64,000 nt of DNA from Haloprofundus salilacus (GTDB lineage Archaea > Halobacteriota > Halobacteria > Halobacteriales > Haloferacaceae), in NCBI RefSeq assembly GCF_020150815.1, contig NZ_CP083723.1, positions 2,046,001-2,110,000 of the forward strand. The letters run 5' to 3'. Position numbers and translations under genes: made by a program. The stretch's first letter is position 1; each line of letters starts with the position of its first letter. Below the pieces are notes generated by a model, which was not told the DNA's origin, searched no databases, and was given only the letters and a program-made list of their open reading frames with translations. Below, in pieces: positions 16,900-25,321 of this stretch.

Positions 16900-18033
16900 T
16901 CACGACACGGCTCCGACGTCCGGTGTCGGTGTGCGTTCGGCCCGACGGCGGCGATAGCCCGAGGAGAGCGCCAAGACGAGTGCCCCGAGACCGACGAGTC
17001 CGACCGCGAGGTTCACTACCCACCCGAGGACCGGAATCTGCACGACGAGTCCGACGACGAGCACGCCGACCAGGAGTGCGACCCACTCGCCTTCCCTGTC
17101 GGTGTAGGCAAGAATCACAGCGCCGACGGCGAACCGGCCGTACACGCCGCCGACCCAGACGAGCAGTCCGAACAGCACCGACCCGACGAGGGCCAACGGG
17201 ATGCCGACGAGCGTCAGTACGAGTAGTAGCAGCACGAGCGGCACGACGACGACAGAGAGGAGACCGACGCCGCCCGACAGGCCGGGGCTCCGCGCGGCCT
17301 CCAGTACCACGCGCTGGGAGAACGACGGGAAGACGAAAAGGAGGATAGCGCCCAGCAGCAGGTTCAACAGCAGACCGTAGACGGCGAACGTCCACCCCGG
17401 AATCAGCGGGCCGTCGGTGCCGACCGGCGCGGCGGTCGCGAGGTCGTCTTCGCGTTCGACCGTGCCGTTCACGACGGCACCGTCCGCGCGTTGGAGCGTC
17501 CCGTCGTACGTGAGGTCGCCTTCGATCACGGCTGCCGACCCGAGGAGAATTTCGTCTGCGTCGATTTCGGCGTCACCCTCGACAGTGCCGTTGATACTGG
17601 CGGTCTGCGCCCCGGCGCTGAGGTCGCCGCGGACGGTCGCGCCCTCGGCGACGGTGAGACTCCCGGTCCCCGCGGCGACGTCGCCGCCGACGGTCGATCC
17701 CTCTTCGAGCGTGAGACTGCCGGAGGCGCCCGCGACGTCCCCCTCGACACTGCCGGCGATGCGGACGGCACCGGCCGCTCCGGCGACGTTTCCGCCGACG
17801 CGACCGGTGTCGGCGACGTACACGTCACCGGCGAGTGCGGATACGTTCCCGTTCACTGTCCCGCGCACAACGACCGAGCCCCCGAACGCGTTGAGTTCGT
17901 CGACCGTCTCGTCCTCGGCGACGACCACCGTGTCGCCGGACCGAGTGATCGCCGTGGCGACGCCGGGAACCGCCGCCAGTGCGACCACAACCGCGAGGAC
18001 GACGAGCGCCACCGACCGGGTGTTTCGATTCAT
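16900..18033 (-). CDS. Secreted polymer-forming (bactofilin-like) domain protein with membrane anchor
   Basis: A 377-residue surface protein. It has a signal peptide (SVALVVLAVVVALAAVPGVATA). Residues about 30-200 are a right-handed beta-helix-like repeat rich in Gly and Val, with units such as GTVNGNV, GRVGGNV, GSVEGDV, STVGGDV, ATVRGDL and GTVEGDAEI. Four or more membrane helices follow (about 210-365) and a basic C-terminus. The repeated (x)VxGDV pattern is that of polymer-forming cytoskeletal/bactofilin domains, here apparently outside the cell. The start MNRNTRSV was chosen because it begins directly before the signal peptide. Confidence 0.8.
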   Translation of the reverse strand: MNRNTRSVALVVLAVVVALAAVPGVATAITRSGDTVVVAEDETVDELNAFGGSVVVRGTVNGNVSALAGDVYVADTGRVGGNVAGAAGAVRIAGSVEGDVAGASGSLTLEEGSTVGGDVAAGTGSLTVAEGATVRGDLSAGAQTASINGTVEGDAEIDADEILLGSAAVIEGDLTYDGTLQRADGAVVNGTVEREDDLATAAPVGTDGPLIPGWTFAVYGLLLNLLLGAILLFVFPSFSQRVVLEAARSPGLSGGVGLLSVVVVPLVLLLLVLTLVGIPLALVGSVLFGLLVWVGGVYGRFAVGAVILAYTDREGEWVALLVGVLVVGLVVQIPVLGWVVNLAVGLVGLGALVLALSSGYRRRRAERTPTPDVGAVS

Positions 18034-18224
18034 CGAGGGGGAATAATGATTTCTGAGATACAAGTAACTGCGGTCACTGTCAGTCTAATCGGACAGTAGA
18101 ACGGCTGTGGGCCACACAAAAATCGTTTCGGCCGTAAGCCGTCGCTCCCACCCGGCTCAGGAACTGAGCGCAAAAACGACGGGGTGACCGGAAACGAGGC
18201 GGAGCGAAGCGCGTTCGCGGACGG

Positions 18225-19154
18225 TTACGCCGTCTCCGCGAGCTCTTCGCGCACCGTCCGGAGGAACGAGTCGGGGTGTTCGACGTGCGGCAGCAACATT
18301 GCGTCGTCGAAGACGACGAGTCGGGCGTCGGCCTCGTCGGCGAGCGCCCGCCCGTCGGAAAGCGGCGTCACGTCGGCCTCGCGGCCCCAGACGAGCGTCA
18401 CGGGAACGTCGAGGTCCGCGAGCGTCCCGCCGAGGTCGATCTCCGAGTTGAGGTAGCCGCTGACGAACGACGCGGGCGCGAAGCGGGCGTTCTTCTGGTG
18501 GGTCGTCCGCCACTGGTAGCTGAGCCACTCGTCGGAGAGGTTCGAGGCGTCGTAGTAGCCGTGGTCGGCGCTGAAGTACCGCAGCGAGCGCCGGGAGGTG
18601 ATGGCGTTGTACGCCGCGGTGCCGACAAGCGGCGCACGGAACAGTTCCCGAATCGCCTGCTTCGGTTCCGGCCCGGCCTTCGTCGTGGGACAGACGAGAA
18701 TCAACTGCGAAGCCTTGGCGTCGCGGGCCGCGGCGGCGACGTACGACGCCGTGAGCGACGACGCGAGCACCGCGGGTTCGTCGAACTCGTCAAGGAACTC
18801 CGTCGCGAAATCCTCGTACAGCGCCGCCGAGTAGCGGAGCGGTGGGCGGTCCGAGCGGCCGAATCCGGGCAGGTCGGGCGCGACGACGTGGTACTCCGAC
18901 GCGAGTTCCGAGAAGATTTCGCGAAACTCGCCGCTGGAGCCGGCGGCGTTGATGCCGTGCAGCAGCACGAGATCCGGGTCGTCGGGGTCGCCCGCTTCGG
19001 TATAGGCGACGTTCATCCCGCGCCAGCGATACGTCCGCTGCTCGCCGATGAGCGCCGGTTCGAGTTCGCCCGCGCCCTGCGTGAGCATCCGGTTCGCGAC
19101 CGCGACTGCGCCGATACCGAGCGCGGCACCGCCGACGGCTCGTCGGAGTTTCAT
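18225..19154 (-). CDS. Alpha/beta hydrolase with N-terminal membrane segment
   Basis: A 309-residue alpha/beta-fold hydrolase. A short basic and hydrophobic N-terminus (MKLRRAVGGAALGIGAVAVA) may anchor it. The oxyanion-hole motif LLHGINAAG is near 65-72. The nucleophile elbow reads A-S-S-L-T (131-135) instead of the usual G-x-S-x-G. The acid is probably the Asp of WGREADVTPL, and the His lies in LPHVEHPD. Substrate unknown; esterase, epoxide hydrolase and dehalogenase relatives share this fold. The next gene upstream on the same strand, a glycosyltransferase, ends about 55 nt before it, so they may be co-transcribed. Confidence 0.85.
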   Translation of the reverse strand: MKLRRAVGGAALGIGAVAVANRMLTQGAGELEPALIGEQRTYRWRGMNVAYTEAGDPDDPDLVLLHGINAAGSSGEFREIFSELASEYHVVAPDLPGFGRSDRPPLRYSAALYEDFATEFLDEFDEPAVLASSLTASYVAAAARDAKASQLILVCPTTKAGPEPKQAIRELFRAPLVGTAAYNAITSRRSLRYFSADHGYYDASNLSDEWLSYQWRTTHQKNARFAPASFVSGYLNSEIDLGGTLADLDVPVTLVWGREADVTPLSDGRALADEADARLVVFDDAMLLPHVEHPDSFLRTVREELAETA

Positions 19155-19209
19155 ATGGGAACGTCGGCCGCGAGAGACTTGATAGCTACGCCCGTCACCG
19201 GTCGAAAAC

Positions 19210-20118
19210 TCAGTCGACGACGGTCACGTCGAACGTCGAGCGCCACCGATAGCGGCGGCCGTTCCACCGGAACGTCGGCACGACGACCGCGTAGCAGAAC
19301 GCCAGCGGGACGAACAGCGCCGACGGATACGCCAGCAGCCACGTCGAGCGGTCGATACCGAAGAATCGGTAGGTGAGGTACGACGCCGCCGTCAACGCCG
19401 AAGCGGCGACGAACGGTGCGAGGAGGCAGCCCAGCGTGACCAGTGCGAGGGATACGAGCGGGACGACGCTCTCCACCGGGTTCGGGACAGTGACGATTTT
19501 GACGAACCGGACGAACCGGTCGTGAACCGCCCTCGCGTCTCCTTCGACCGGCACGAGCGTCAGTTCCGAGCGGGGCGTCGTCAGTTCGTCGCCGAGGTAC
19601 TCCCAGAGCAGGTCGTCGTCGCTGACTGTGCGGCGCAAATCGGAGATATAGGCGTCGATGTCCAGTTGGTCGCGCCGGAAGGTGACGCCGCCGCCCCAGG
19701 GCGCGTTCGCCACCCACATCGCGAGCGTGACGACGAACAGGAGAAACGGCTCGACCAGTCGCCAGAAGCCGTCGCCGACGAACGCCGGAAGCGCCGACGC
19801 CGCGCCGTGCTCCTCGCCCAGCGACTTCATTCGCTCTAGCCACTCGTCGTCGCGCGGCACGTCGTCGTCAGTGAGGACGATTCGCTCCTGCTCTCGCCCG
19901 ATGCGTTCGAGCGCGTACGCCAGCGCGTTGGCTTTCGCCGAGCAGCGGACCGGTTCACCCGCGACGAGAATGCGGACGCCCGCGGGCGCGTCGTGGCTCG
20001 CCACCGGGTCTGTCGACCGGTCGCAGACGACGAGTAGTTCGTCCTCGGGGCCGAGTTGGGCAGCGAGCGACTCGCAGGAGTCGGTCCACGTCGTCGTCGG
20101 GAGAATAACACTCGCCAT
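19210..20118 (-). CDS. Family 2 glycosyltransferase, membrane-bound
   Basis: A 302-residue processive-type glycosyltransferase. It starts MASVILPTTTW, has a nucleotide-sugar binding LLVVCDRSTD segment and the metal-binding TDDDVPRDDEWL (the DxD equivalent). VAGEPVRCSAKANAL resembles the KANALN motif of ceramide glucosyltransferase-like enzymes, and Asp-rich SDDDLLWEYLGDE holds the probable catalytic acid region. Membrane helices flank the catalytic domain at about 130-150 and 225-290. A second ATG five codons upstream is possible. Role in lipid-linked or surface glycan synthesis is inferred. Confidence 0.8.
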   Translation of the reverse strand: MASVILPTTTWTDSCESLAAQLGPEDELLVVCDRSTDPVASHDAPAGVRILVAGEPVRCSAKANALAYALERIGREQERIVLTDDDVPRDDEWLERMKSLGEEHGAASALPAFVGDGFWRLVEPFLLFVVTLAMWVANAPWGGGVTFRRDQLDIDAYISDLRRTVSDDDLLWEYLGDELTTPRSELTLVPVEGDARAVHDRFVRFVKIVTVPNPVESVVPLVSLALVTLGCLLAPFVAASALTAASYLTYRFFGIDRSTWLLAYPSALFVPLAFCYAVVVPTFRWNGRRYRWRSTFDVTVVD

Positions 20119-20235
20119 CACCTGAACCTGCATCGAAGAGACGCAAAAAGCCGAGTATCGCGACGGAGGCTCCGTGGGCGAGAGAGGCCGGTCGACGAGC
20201 GGCACGTCGTCGTCGGCGGGAAAGTCGTCGCCGAC

Positions 20236-21327
20236 TCAGTCGCCGCCGTCCAGACAGTCGCGGAGCGGCTCGACCAACTCGTCGGCGACGGTGTACGGGT
20301 CGGTCTCCCGCTCGACCACGGCGTCGACGAACGACTCCATCCCGCCGCGACGGGCGATTTCGTCCTCTAGCAGCGTGCCGGTGTCCTCGCGCAGGAGCGT
20401 CCGAATCTCTTCGGCGTAGCGCGTCCGCGCCTTCTCGGTGAGACGCCCCGACCGTTCTAGATACGCGCGGTGTTCCGCGAGCGTTTCGATGAGTTCGTCG
20501 ACGCCGTCGCCGGAGGTGGCGACCGTCTCGACCACGTCCGCAGTCCACGCCTCCTCCCCGTCGCCGTCGCTACCCTCGCCGTTCTTCCCGCTCGTTTCGG
20601 GGCTGTCGGCGACCTCCGGTTTCTCGAACCCGCCGCCGGCCCCGTGGTGACCCAGATCGAGGTTCGCCGTCGGGTCGCCTTGGAGGTGAATCATCTCTTC
20701 GAGGTCCGCGACGGTTTTCGACGCGCCGCTCATGTCCGCTTTGTTGACGACGAACACGTCGCCGATCTCTAAAATCCCCGCTTTGAGCATCTGCACGTCG
20801 TCGCCGCTGCCTGGCTGGACGAGGACGACGACGGTGTCGGCGGTCCGCACCACGTCGATTTCGTTCTGGCCCGCGCCGACCGTCTCGACGATGATTTTGT
20901 CCTTACCGAACGCGTCGAGCGCTTTGACGGCGTCGCCGGTGGCGGTCGAGAGGCCGCCGAGCGTGCCGCGGGCGCTCATCGACCGAAAGAACACGTCCAT
21001 GTCGCCGACGTTCGACGCCATCCGGATGCGGTCGCCGAGGACGGAGCCGCCGGTGTACGGCGAGGAGGGGTCAACGGCGATGACGCCGACGGTCTCGTCT
21101 CTGTCACGATACGTCTTCGCGAGTTTGTCGACGAGCGTCGACTTGCCTGCGCCCGGACTGCCCGTGACGCCGATGACCTCCGCGTCGCCGGTGTGCTCGT
21201 GTAACGACGAGACCAACTCCCTGTAGCCCGGCGAACGGTTCTCTATCTTCGAGATGGTCCGCGCGAGCGCACGGTGGTCGCCGTCGAGGAGGCGGTCGAC
21301 GAGGTCTGACTGTTCGGCCCGACTCAT
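20236..21327 (-). CDS. meaB: Methylmalonyl-CoA mutase-associated GTPase MeaB
   Basis: G3E-family GTPase that protects and gates cofactor loading of adenosylcobalamin-dependent mutases. Walker A GSPGAGKST is at 56-64; DPSSPYTGGSVLGDRIRM and ETVGAGQNE (switch regions) and NKADMSG (base recognition) follow. An acidic insertion rich in Gly, Asp and Glu (about 240-275) is longer than in bacterial homologues and looks like a halophile-specific loop. At 363 residues it is slightly long for that reason. Its ATG overlaps the stop of the B12-binding subunit gene, so the two are co-translated. Confidence 0.93.
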   Translation of the reverse strand: MSRAEQSDLVDRLLDGDHRALARTISKIENRSPGYRELVSSLHEHTGDAEVIGVTGSPGAGKSTLVDKLAKTYRDRDETVGVIAVDPSSPYTGGSVLGDRIRMASNVGDMDVFFRSMSARGTLGGLSTATGDAVKALDAFGKDKIIVETVGAGQNEIDVVRTADTVVVLVQPGSGDDVQMLKAGILEIGDVFVVNKADMSGASKTVADLEEMIHLQGDPTANLDLGHHGAGGGFEKPEVADSPETSGKNGEGSDGDGEEAWTADVVETVATSGDGVDELIETLAEHRAYLERSGRLTEKARTRYAEEIRTLLREDTGTLLEDEIARRGGMESFVDAVVERETDPYTVADELVEPLRDCLDGGD

Positions 21328-21743
21328 GCGCGGTCGGGGGCGTTGTTCCGGACGAACTCGATGGTGTCGGCCATCGGCGTCCCCGGCCCGAACACCTCGG
21401 CGACGCCCATCTCCTTCAGTTTCTGCTTGTCGTCGTCGGGGACGATGCCGCCGACGAGGATGAGCGTGTCCTCGAACGCGCCGTACTCCTTCAAGCCGTC
21501 GACGACCTTCGGGACGAGCGTGTTGTGCGCGCCCGAGAGGATGGAGATGCCGAGTACGTCGACGTCCTCCTGCACGGCGGCCTGGACGATTTCGTCTGGG
21601 GCGCGGTGGAGTCCCGAGTAGATGACCTCGAATCCGGCGTCGCGGAAGGCGCGCGCGATGACGTGCGCCCCGCGGTCGTGGCCGTCGAGACCGACCTTCG
21701 CCACGAGACACCGAATCGCTCTCTGGTCTGCGTCTGCGCTCAT
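21324..21743 (-). CDS. Methylmalonyl-CoA mutase small (B12-binding) subunit
   Basis: A 139-residue cobalamin-binding domain with the base-off/His-on signature DGHDRG (Asp20, His22, Gly25), then SILSG and a late GG in LVGGIVP. His22 should ligate cobalt. As a stand-alone protein it needs a separate large catalytic subunit, which is not in this window. It is coupled by a 4-nt overlap to meaB. Together they serve the conversion between methylmalonyl-CoA and succinyl-CoA in propionate metabolism. The start MSADADQ was chosen; the upstream in-frame extension is Cys/Pro-rich and not conserved-looking. Confidence 0.93.
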   Translation of the reverse strand: MSADADQRAIRCLVAKVGLDGHDRGAHVIARAFRDAGFEVIYSGLHRAPDEIVQAAVQEDVDVLGISILSGAHNTLVPKVVDGLKEYGAFEDTLILVGGIVPDDDKQKLKEMGVAEVFGPGTPMADTIEFVRNNAPDRA

Positions 21744-21830
21744 GAGGGAGAATTCGCTATCCGTCGCTTTGACTCTAACGGATAATCCGGACAAACTACG
21801 CCGCGTTCCCTCGATAAGGGCATCACCACA

Positions 21831-21840
21831 TTTATATAAA
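21831..21840 (+). promoter_or_regulatory. Strong TATA box for RDD gene
   Basis: TTTATATAAA lies with its centre about 30 nt before the RDD start codon in GC-rich surroundings. The spacing predicts transcription starting at or a few bases before the ATG (leaderless or nearly so). Confidence 0.7.
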
Positions 21841-21864
21841 GTATAGACACAGTCTTGTTCGCAA

Positions 21865-22290
21865 ATGAAAAGGCCGATAGCACAACTCGGAACACAGAAG
21901 AAAGCGTTCGGACCGCGGCTGGAAGCGTTCGTCATCGACGCCGTTCTGCTGGCGGTTATCGCCGGCGCGTTCGCCGGCGTCGGCGCGGCGATCAGCACGA
22001 ACGTCCTCGTTCTGGTGGTGGTCGGCGCGTTGCTCCTCCCACCGTTCTACTTCGTCTACATGGAGGCCGCCTACGGACAGACGTACGGGAAGAAGTACTC
22101 GAACATCGTCGTTGTCAACAAAGACGGCAGCGACGTTGGCTTCGTCGGTTCGTTCGCCAGAAATCTGCTCCGGGTCGTCGACAGCCTCCCGTTCTTCTAC
22201 CTGCTGGGCATCGCGCTCATCTACTTCACCGACGACGCCCAGCGCGTCGGCGACATGGTCGCGAAGACAGTCGTCGTGGAGACGGAGTGA
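21865..22290 (+). CDS. RDD family membrane protein
   Basis: A 141-residue protein with the RDD fold: the paired FGPRLEAFVIDAVLLAVIAG (Arg and Asp of the family name), a second helix near 45-65, the loop YGQTYGKKYSNIVVV and a final segment with DAQRVGDMVAKT. Three membrane helices are expected. RDD proteins are of uncertain function; some act in ion exchange or compatible-solute handling. It has its own promoter and no same-strand partner. Confidence 0.88.
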   Translation: MKRPIAQLGTQKKAFGPRLEAFVIDAVLLAVIAGAFAGVGAAISTNVLVLVVVGALLLPPFYFVYMEAAYGQTYGKKYSNIVVVNKDGSDVGFVGSFARNLLRVVDSLPFFYLLGIALIYFTDDAQRVGDMVAKTVVVETE

Positions 22291-22369
22291 CGAGGCGGAA
22301 CCGCCGATAGCCGCTTTTCGACATTTCGTGGAGGTTAGCATCTCCGGACGTTCGCGTCCGCGCGCCGAC

Positions 22370-23173
22370 TCACCCGAGCGTTACGTCCAGATACAGCATC
22401 ACCACGACCCCCAACATTGTCCCGAGCGTCGCTATTCGCTCGTGACCACGGGCGTGCGTCTCCGGGACGATTTCGTCGCTGATGACGAACAGCATCCCGC
22501 CGGCGGCAAAGCCCATCGCGTAGGGAAGTATGGGTTCGGCGATGCCGACGGCCCACGCGCCGAAGACGGCGAGCGGAATCTCGACCAGTCCGGCGCGGAT
22601 GCCCGTCAGCGCCGCGTAGAAGTAACGACTGAGTCCCGCGTTTAGCGCCGCGACGGAGACGGCGAGGCCCTCGGGGATGTTCTGGATGCCGATGGCGAGC
22701 GTCAGCGCCAGCGCGTTGCCGATGTTCCCCGAGCCGAACGAGACGCCAACCGCGAGGCCTTCGGGCATGTTGTGCAGCGTGATGGCGACTATGAACAGGA
22801 GTACGGAGGCCGTCCGCGGGTTCCCCCGCCCCGGGTCCTCGCGGACGCGGCCGGTGATGACGAGGTGGACGTGCGGCACCCAACTGTCGGCTCTGTCGAG
22901 AACGGCGACGCCGAGGAGGATGCCGACGACGACCGGAACGATGCCGCCGATGGCGATGCCGGGGAGGATGAGACTCGTGAAACTCGCCGACAGCATCACG
23001 CCCGCGGCGAAACCGAGCGCGCCGTCGAGCGCCCGCTCCGTCGGATTTCTCCAGACGAGCACGGCGAGCGCCCCGAGCGTGTTGAGCACCGCGATGACGA
23101 CGCCGCCGGCGAGACCCTGCACGACAGGGTTCGTTCCGACTATCCGGACGAATAGTTCTTCGACTGCGACCAT
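22370..23173 (-). CDS. ZIP family divalent metal transporter
   Basis: A 267-residue membrane protein with eight predicted helices. The binuclear metal-site motifs are clear: HNMPEG on the fourth helix and QNIPEG on the fifth, with Asn/Gln variation as in the GufA/ZupT-like branch. A His-containing loop, DSWVPHVHLV, lies between helices three and four. It should move zinc or related divalent metals inward. MVAVEELF was taken as start because the upstream extension is Arg/Pro-rich. No metal-responsive regulator is adjacent. Confidence 0.9.
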   Translation of the reverse strand: MVAVEELFVRIVGTNPVVQGLAGGVVIAVLNTLGALAVLVWRNPTERALDGALGFAAGVMLSASFTSLILPGIAIGGIVPVVVGILLGVAVLDRADSWVPHVHLVITGRVREDPGRGNPRTASVLLFIVAITLHNMPEGLAVGVSFGSGNIGNALALTLAIGIQNIPEGLAVSVAALNAGLSRYFYAALTGIRAGLVEIPLAVFGAWAVGIAEPILPYAMGFAAGGMLFVISDEIVPETHARGHERIATLGTMLGVVVMLYLDVTLG

Positions 23174-23257
23174 CTCGAATCGTCTCACGCGGGGAGACGG
23201 TGCGGCGGCGGATAAATTCGGGTGTCGACGCCGAGGGTACGGCTTCACCGAAGTCGC

Positions 23258-25078
23258 TCAGGCACCCGACCCGACGTGTTCGTCGAGGAACTCCACGATT
23301 GCGGCGTACGCCGTCTTTCGGTTTTCAAGCTTCGAGAAGCCGTGCCCCTCGTCCTCGAAGATGAGTTCACGCACCGGCACGCCCTGCTCGCGCGCCTGCT
23401 CGACTATCTGGTGGGCTTCGCCGACGGGGACGCGCGGATCGTTCTCGCCGTGGAGGACGAACAGCGGCGCTTCGATGCGCTCGATCTGGTTGATGGGCGA
23501 GATTGATTCGAGGAACTCCCGGTCGTCTTCGAGGCTGCCGTACTCGGCTTCGCGGAGTTCGCGCCGCCACTCGCCGGTGTTTTCGAGGAACGTGACAAAG
23601 TTCGCGATGCCGACGATGTCGACAGCGGCGGCCCACAGATCGGAGTACTCCGTCACCGACGCGAGTACCATGAACCCGCCGTAGGAGCCGCCCATGGCGA
23701 CGATTCGGTCCGGGTCGACGGAGGGGTGGTCGTGGAGCCGCTCGACGGCCGCCTCGATATCTTTCACCGAATCCATCCGCTTCTCCACGTCGTCGAGGTG
23801 GCCGTAGGCCTTCCCGTAGCCCGCCGACCCGCGGACGTTCGGCTCGAAGACGGCGTAGCCGTGGTTGAGCAGGAACTGCTTGACGCCGTTGAACGAGGGG
23901 CGGCGTTGGGACTCGGGACCGCCGTGGATGTCGACGACGACGGGCGTCTTCGACGCCTCGCCGGCGCGCTCGGGCAGCGAGAAGAACGCCGGAATCTCGC
24001 GGCCGTCGAACGTCGGGTAGTGGACGAGTTCGGGTTCGACGAACGTGTCGCGGGGGATACCCGCCGTCGACGCGCGGGTCCAGCGCTCGGTCTCGCCCGT
24101 CTCCGCGTCGACGACGTGGACGTTCGTGTTGTCGGTGCTGCGCGTGGCTGTGATAGCGAACCGCTCGGCGTCGGGACCGAAGCTGACGCCGCCGGCGACG
24201 CCCTTCGGCAGCTCGGGGTCGGGGAGCGGGTCGATGGTGTCGGGACCGTCGAGAGTGCCGACGGAGAGTTCGGTGTAGCCGTCGACGTTGCGCGAGTAGA
24301 CGATTCGGCCGGTGTCCTCGTCGACGGCGACGCCGTCGAGGTTCCACTCGCCGCCGTCCTCGACAACGGTGAACTCGAGCGTTTCGAGGTCCAGACGAGC
24401 GAGGTGGAGCGTGTCGGTGCCGCGGTCGGTGGTGAGATAGAGGCTCTCGCCGTCGGGCGACCACTCGACGCTCTGGTAGCGGACGTTGCCCTCGTGGGGC
24501 GTGACGTGCTCCAGTTCGCCGGTTTCGAGGTCGAGTACGGAGACGTCCATGTCGAAGTTCGAGTACGCCTCGTGGACGACGAGTCGGTCGTCGTCGGGCG
24601 ACCAGCCACCGACGTTGAGCCAGCCGCTACCCTCGTGGACGAGCGTTGCGTCGTCGCCGACTTCCTCGCGTCCTTGGACGTACACGTCGAAGACGGACTC
24701 GTCGCGGCGGTTCGAGGTGAACGCGAAACGCTCGCCGTCGTGGCTCCACCCGCCCCAGCGGTGCTTGGCCTCCGGCATCGCGGTGAGGTCCGTAATCTGT
24801 CCGTTAGTCACGTCGAGCAGGTAGAGTTGTTGGCGCTCGTTGCCCCCCTCGTCCATGCCGAAGACGAGTTCGGGGCGCTCCGGCGACCACGAGACGAACG
24901 TGACGCGCTCTTCGAAGAACGTGTGCTGTTCGGGCCACTCACCGGGCGCGCCGACGCTCCACACCTGCGACGTACCGGTTGTATCCATCAGGAAGGCGAT
25001 GCGCTCGCCGTCGGGACCGAACGACCCCCCGCCCGCGCTCCGAACGTTGAGGTACCGCTCGATGTCGTACGTCTCCAT
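23258..25078 (-). CDS. S9 family prolyl oligopeptidase-type peptidase
   Basis: A 606-residue serine peptidase (acylaminoacyl-peptidase-like). The N-terminal beta-propeller (about 20-350) has repeats with WSPDG/WSPDD and DLETGEL signatures. The C-terminal alpha/beta-hydrolase domain (about 360-606) carries the nucleophile in GGSYGGFM, Asp in HGENDPRVP and His in DEGHGFSK. There is no signal peptide, so it is probably cytoplasmic. The start METYDIERYLNVR gives the usual length; the frame is open further upstream but there it overlaps the opposite-strand surface-protein gene. Confidence 0.93.
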   Translation of the reverse strand: METYDIERYLNVRSAGGGSFGPDGERIAFLMDTTGTSQVWSVGAPGEWPEQHTFFEERVTFVSWSPERPELVFGMDEGGNERQQLYLLDVTNGQITDLTAMPEAKHRWGGWSHDGERFAFTSNRRDESVFDVYVQGREEVGDDATLVHEGSGWLNVGGWSPDDDRLVVHEAYSNFDMDVSVLDLETGELEHVTPHEGNVRYQSVEWSPDGESLYLTTDRGTDTLHLARLDLETLEFTVVEDGGEWNLDGVAVDEDTGRIVYSRNVDGYTELSVGTLDGPDTIDPLPDPELPKGVAGGVSFGPDAERFAITATRSTDNTNVHVVDAETGETERWTRASTAGIPRDTFVEPELVHYPTFDGREIPAFFSLPERAGEASKTPVVVDIHGGPESQRRPSFNGVKQFLLNHGYAVFEPNVRGSAGYGKAYGHLDDVEKRMDSVKDIEAAVERLHDHPSVDPDRIVAMGGSYGGFMVLASVTEYSDLWAAAVDIVGIANFVTFLENTGEWRRELREAEYGSLEDDREFLESISPINQIERIEAPLFVLHGENDPRVPVGEAHQIVEQAREQGVPVRELIFEDEGHGFSKLENRKTAYAAIVEFLDEHVGSGA

Positions 25079-25278
25079 ATAGCTCGGTGTGTCCCGCTCC
25101 GACCAAAACGGTTCGCTTCGCGGAGAGGAGTAACGGAATGTTTCCGTACGAGACGTCGCAGTTTGGCCGTTTCCGACGACTGCGGCGAAAATCTGTGCGA
25201 GAAACACCGCCGTTCGGGGAGGTGTCGATTCCAAACTGTCGCGCGGACTGTCCGAAACACGACCGAATTTCTTGGAGG

Positions 25279-25295
25279 TTGTTAGCACATAACAA
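25279..25295 (+). promoter_or_regulatory. Inverted repeat at promoter position of the integrin-like gene
   Basis: TTGTTA and TAACAA are perfect complementary arms separated by 5 nt, ending 26 nt before the start codon. This overlaps the expected TATA position, so it may be the promoter core or an operator for a dimeric regulator. Confidence 0.35.
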
Positions 25296-25321
25296 AGCAA
25301 TGGTCTGTCTTCCGACTTCGA

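Noticed and set aside
23726-25285. 519-codon plus-strand frame opposite the S9 peptidase
   Set aside because: It mirrors a gene with an intact catalytic triad; composition is Val/Arg/Glu-rich and no motif is present.
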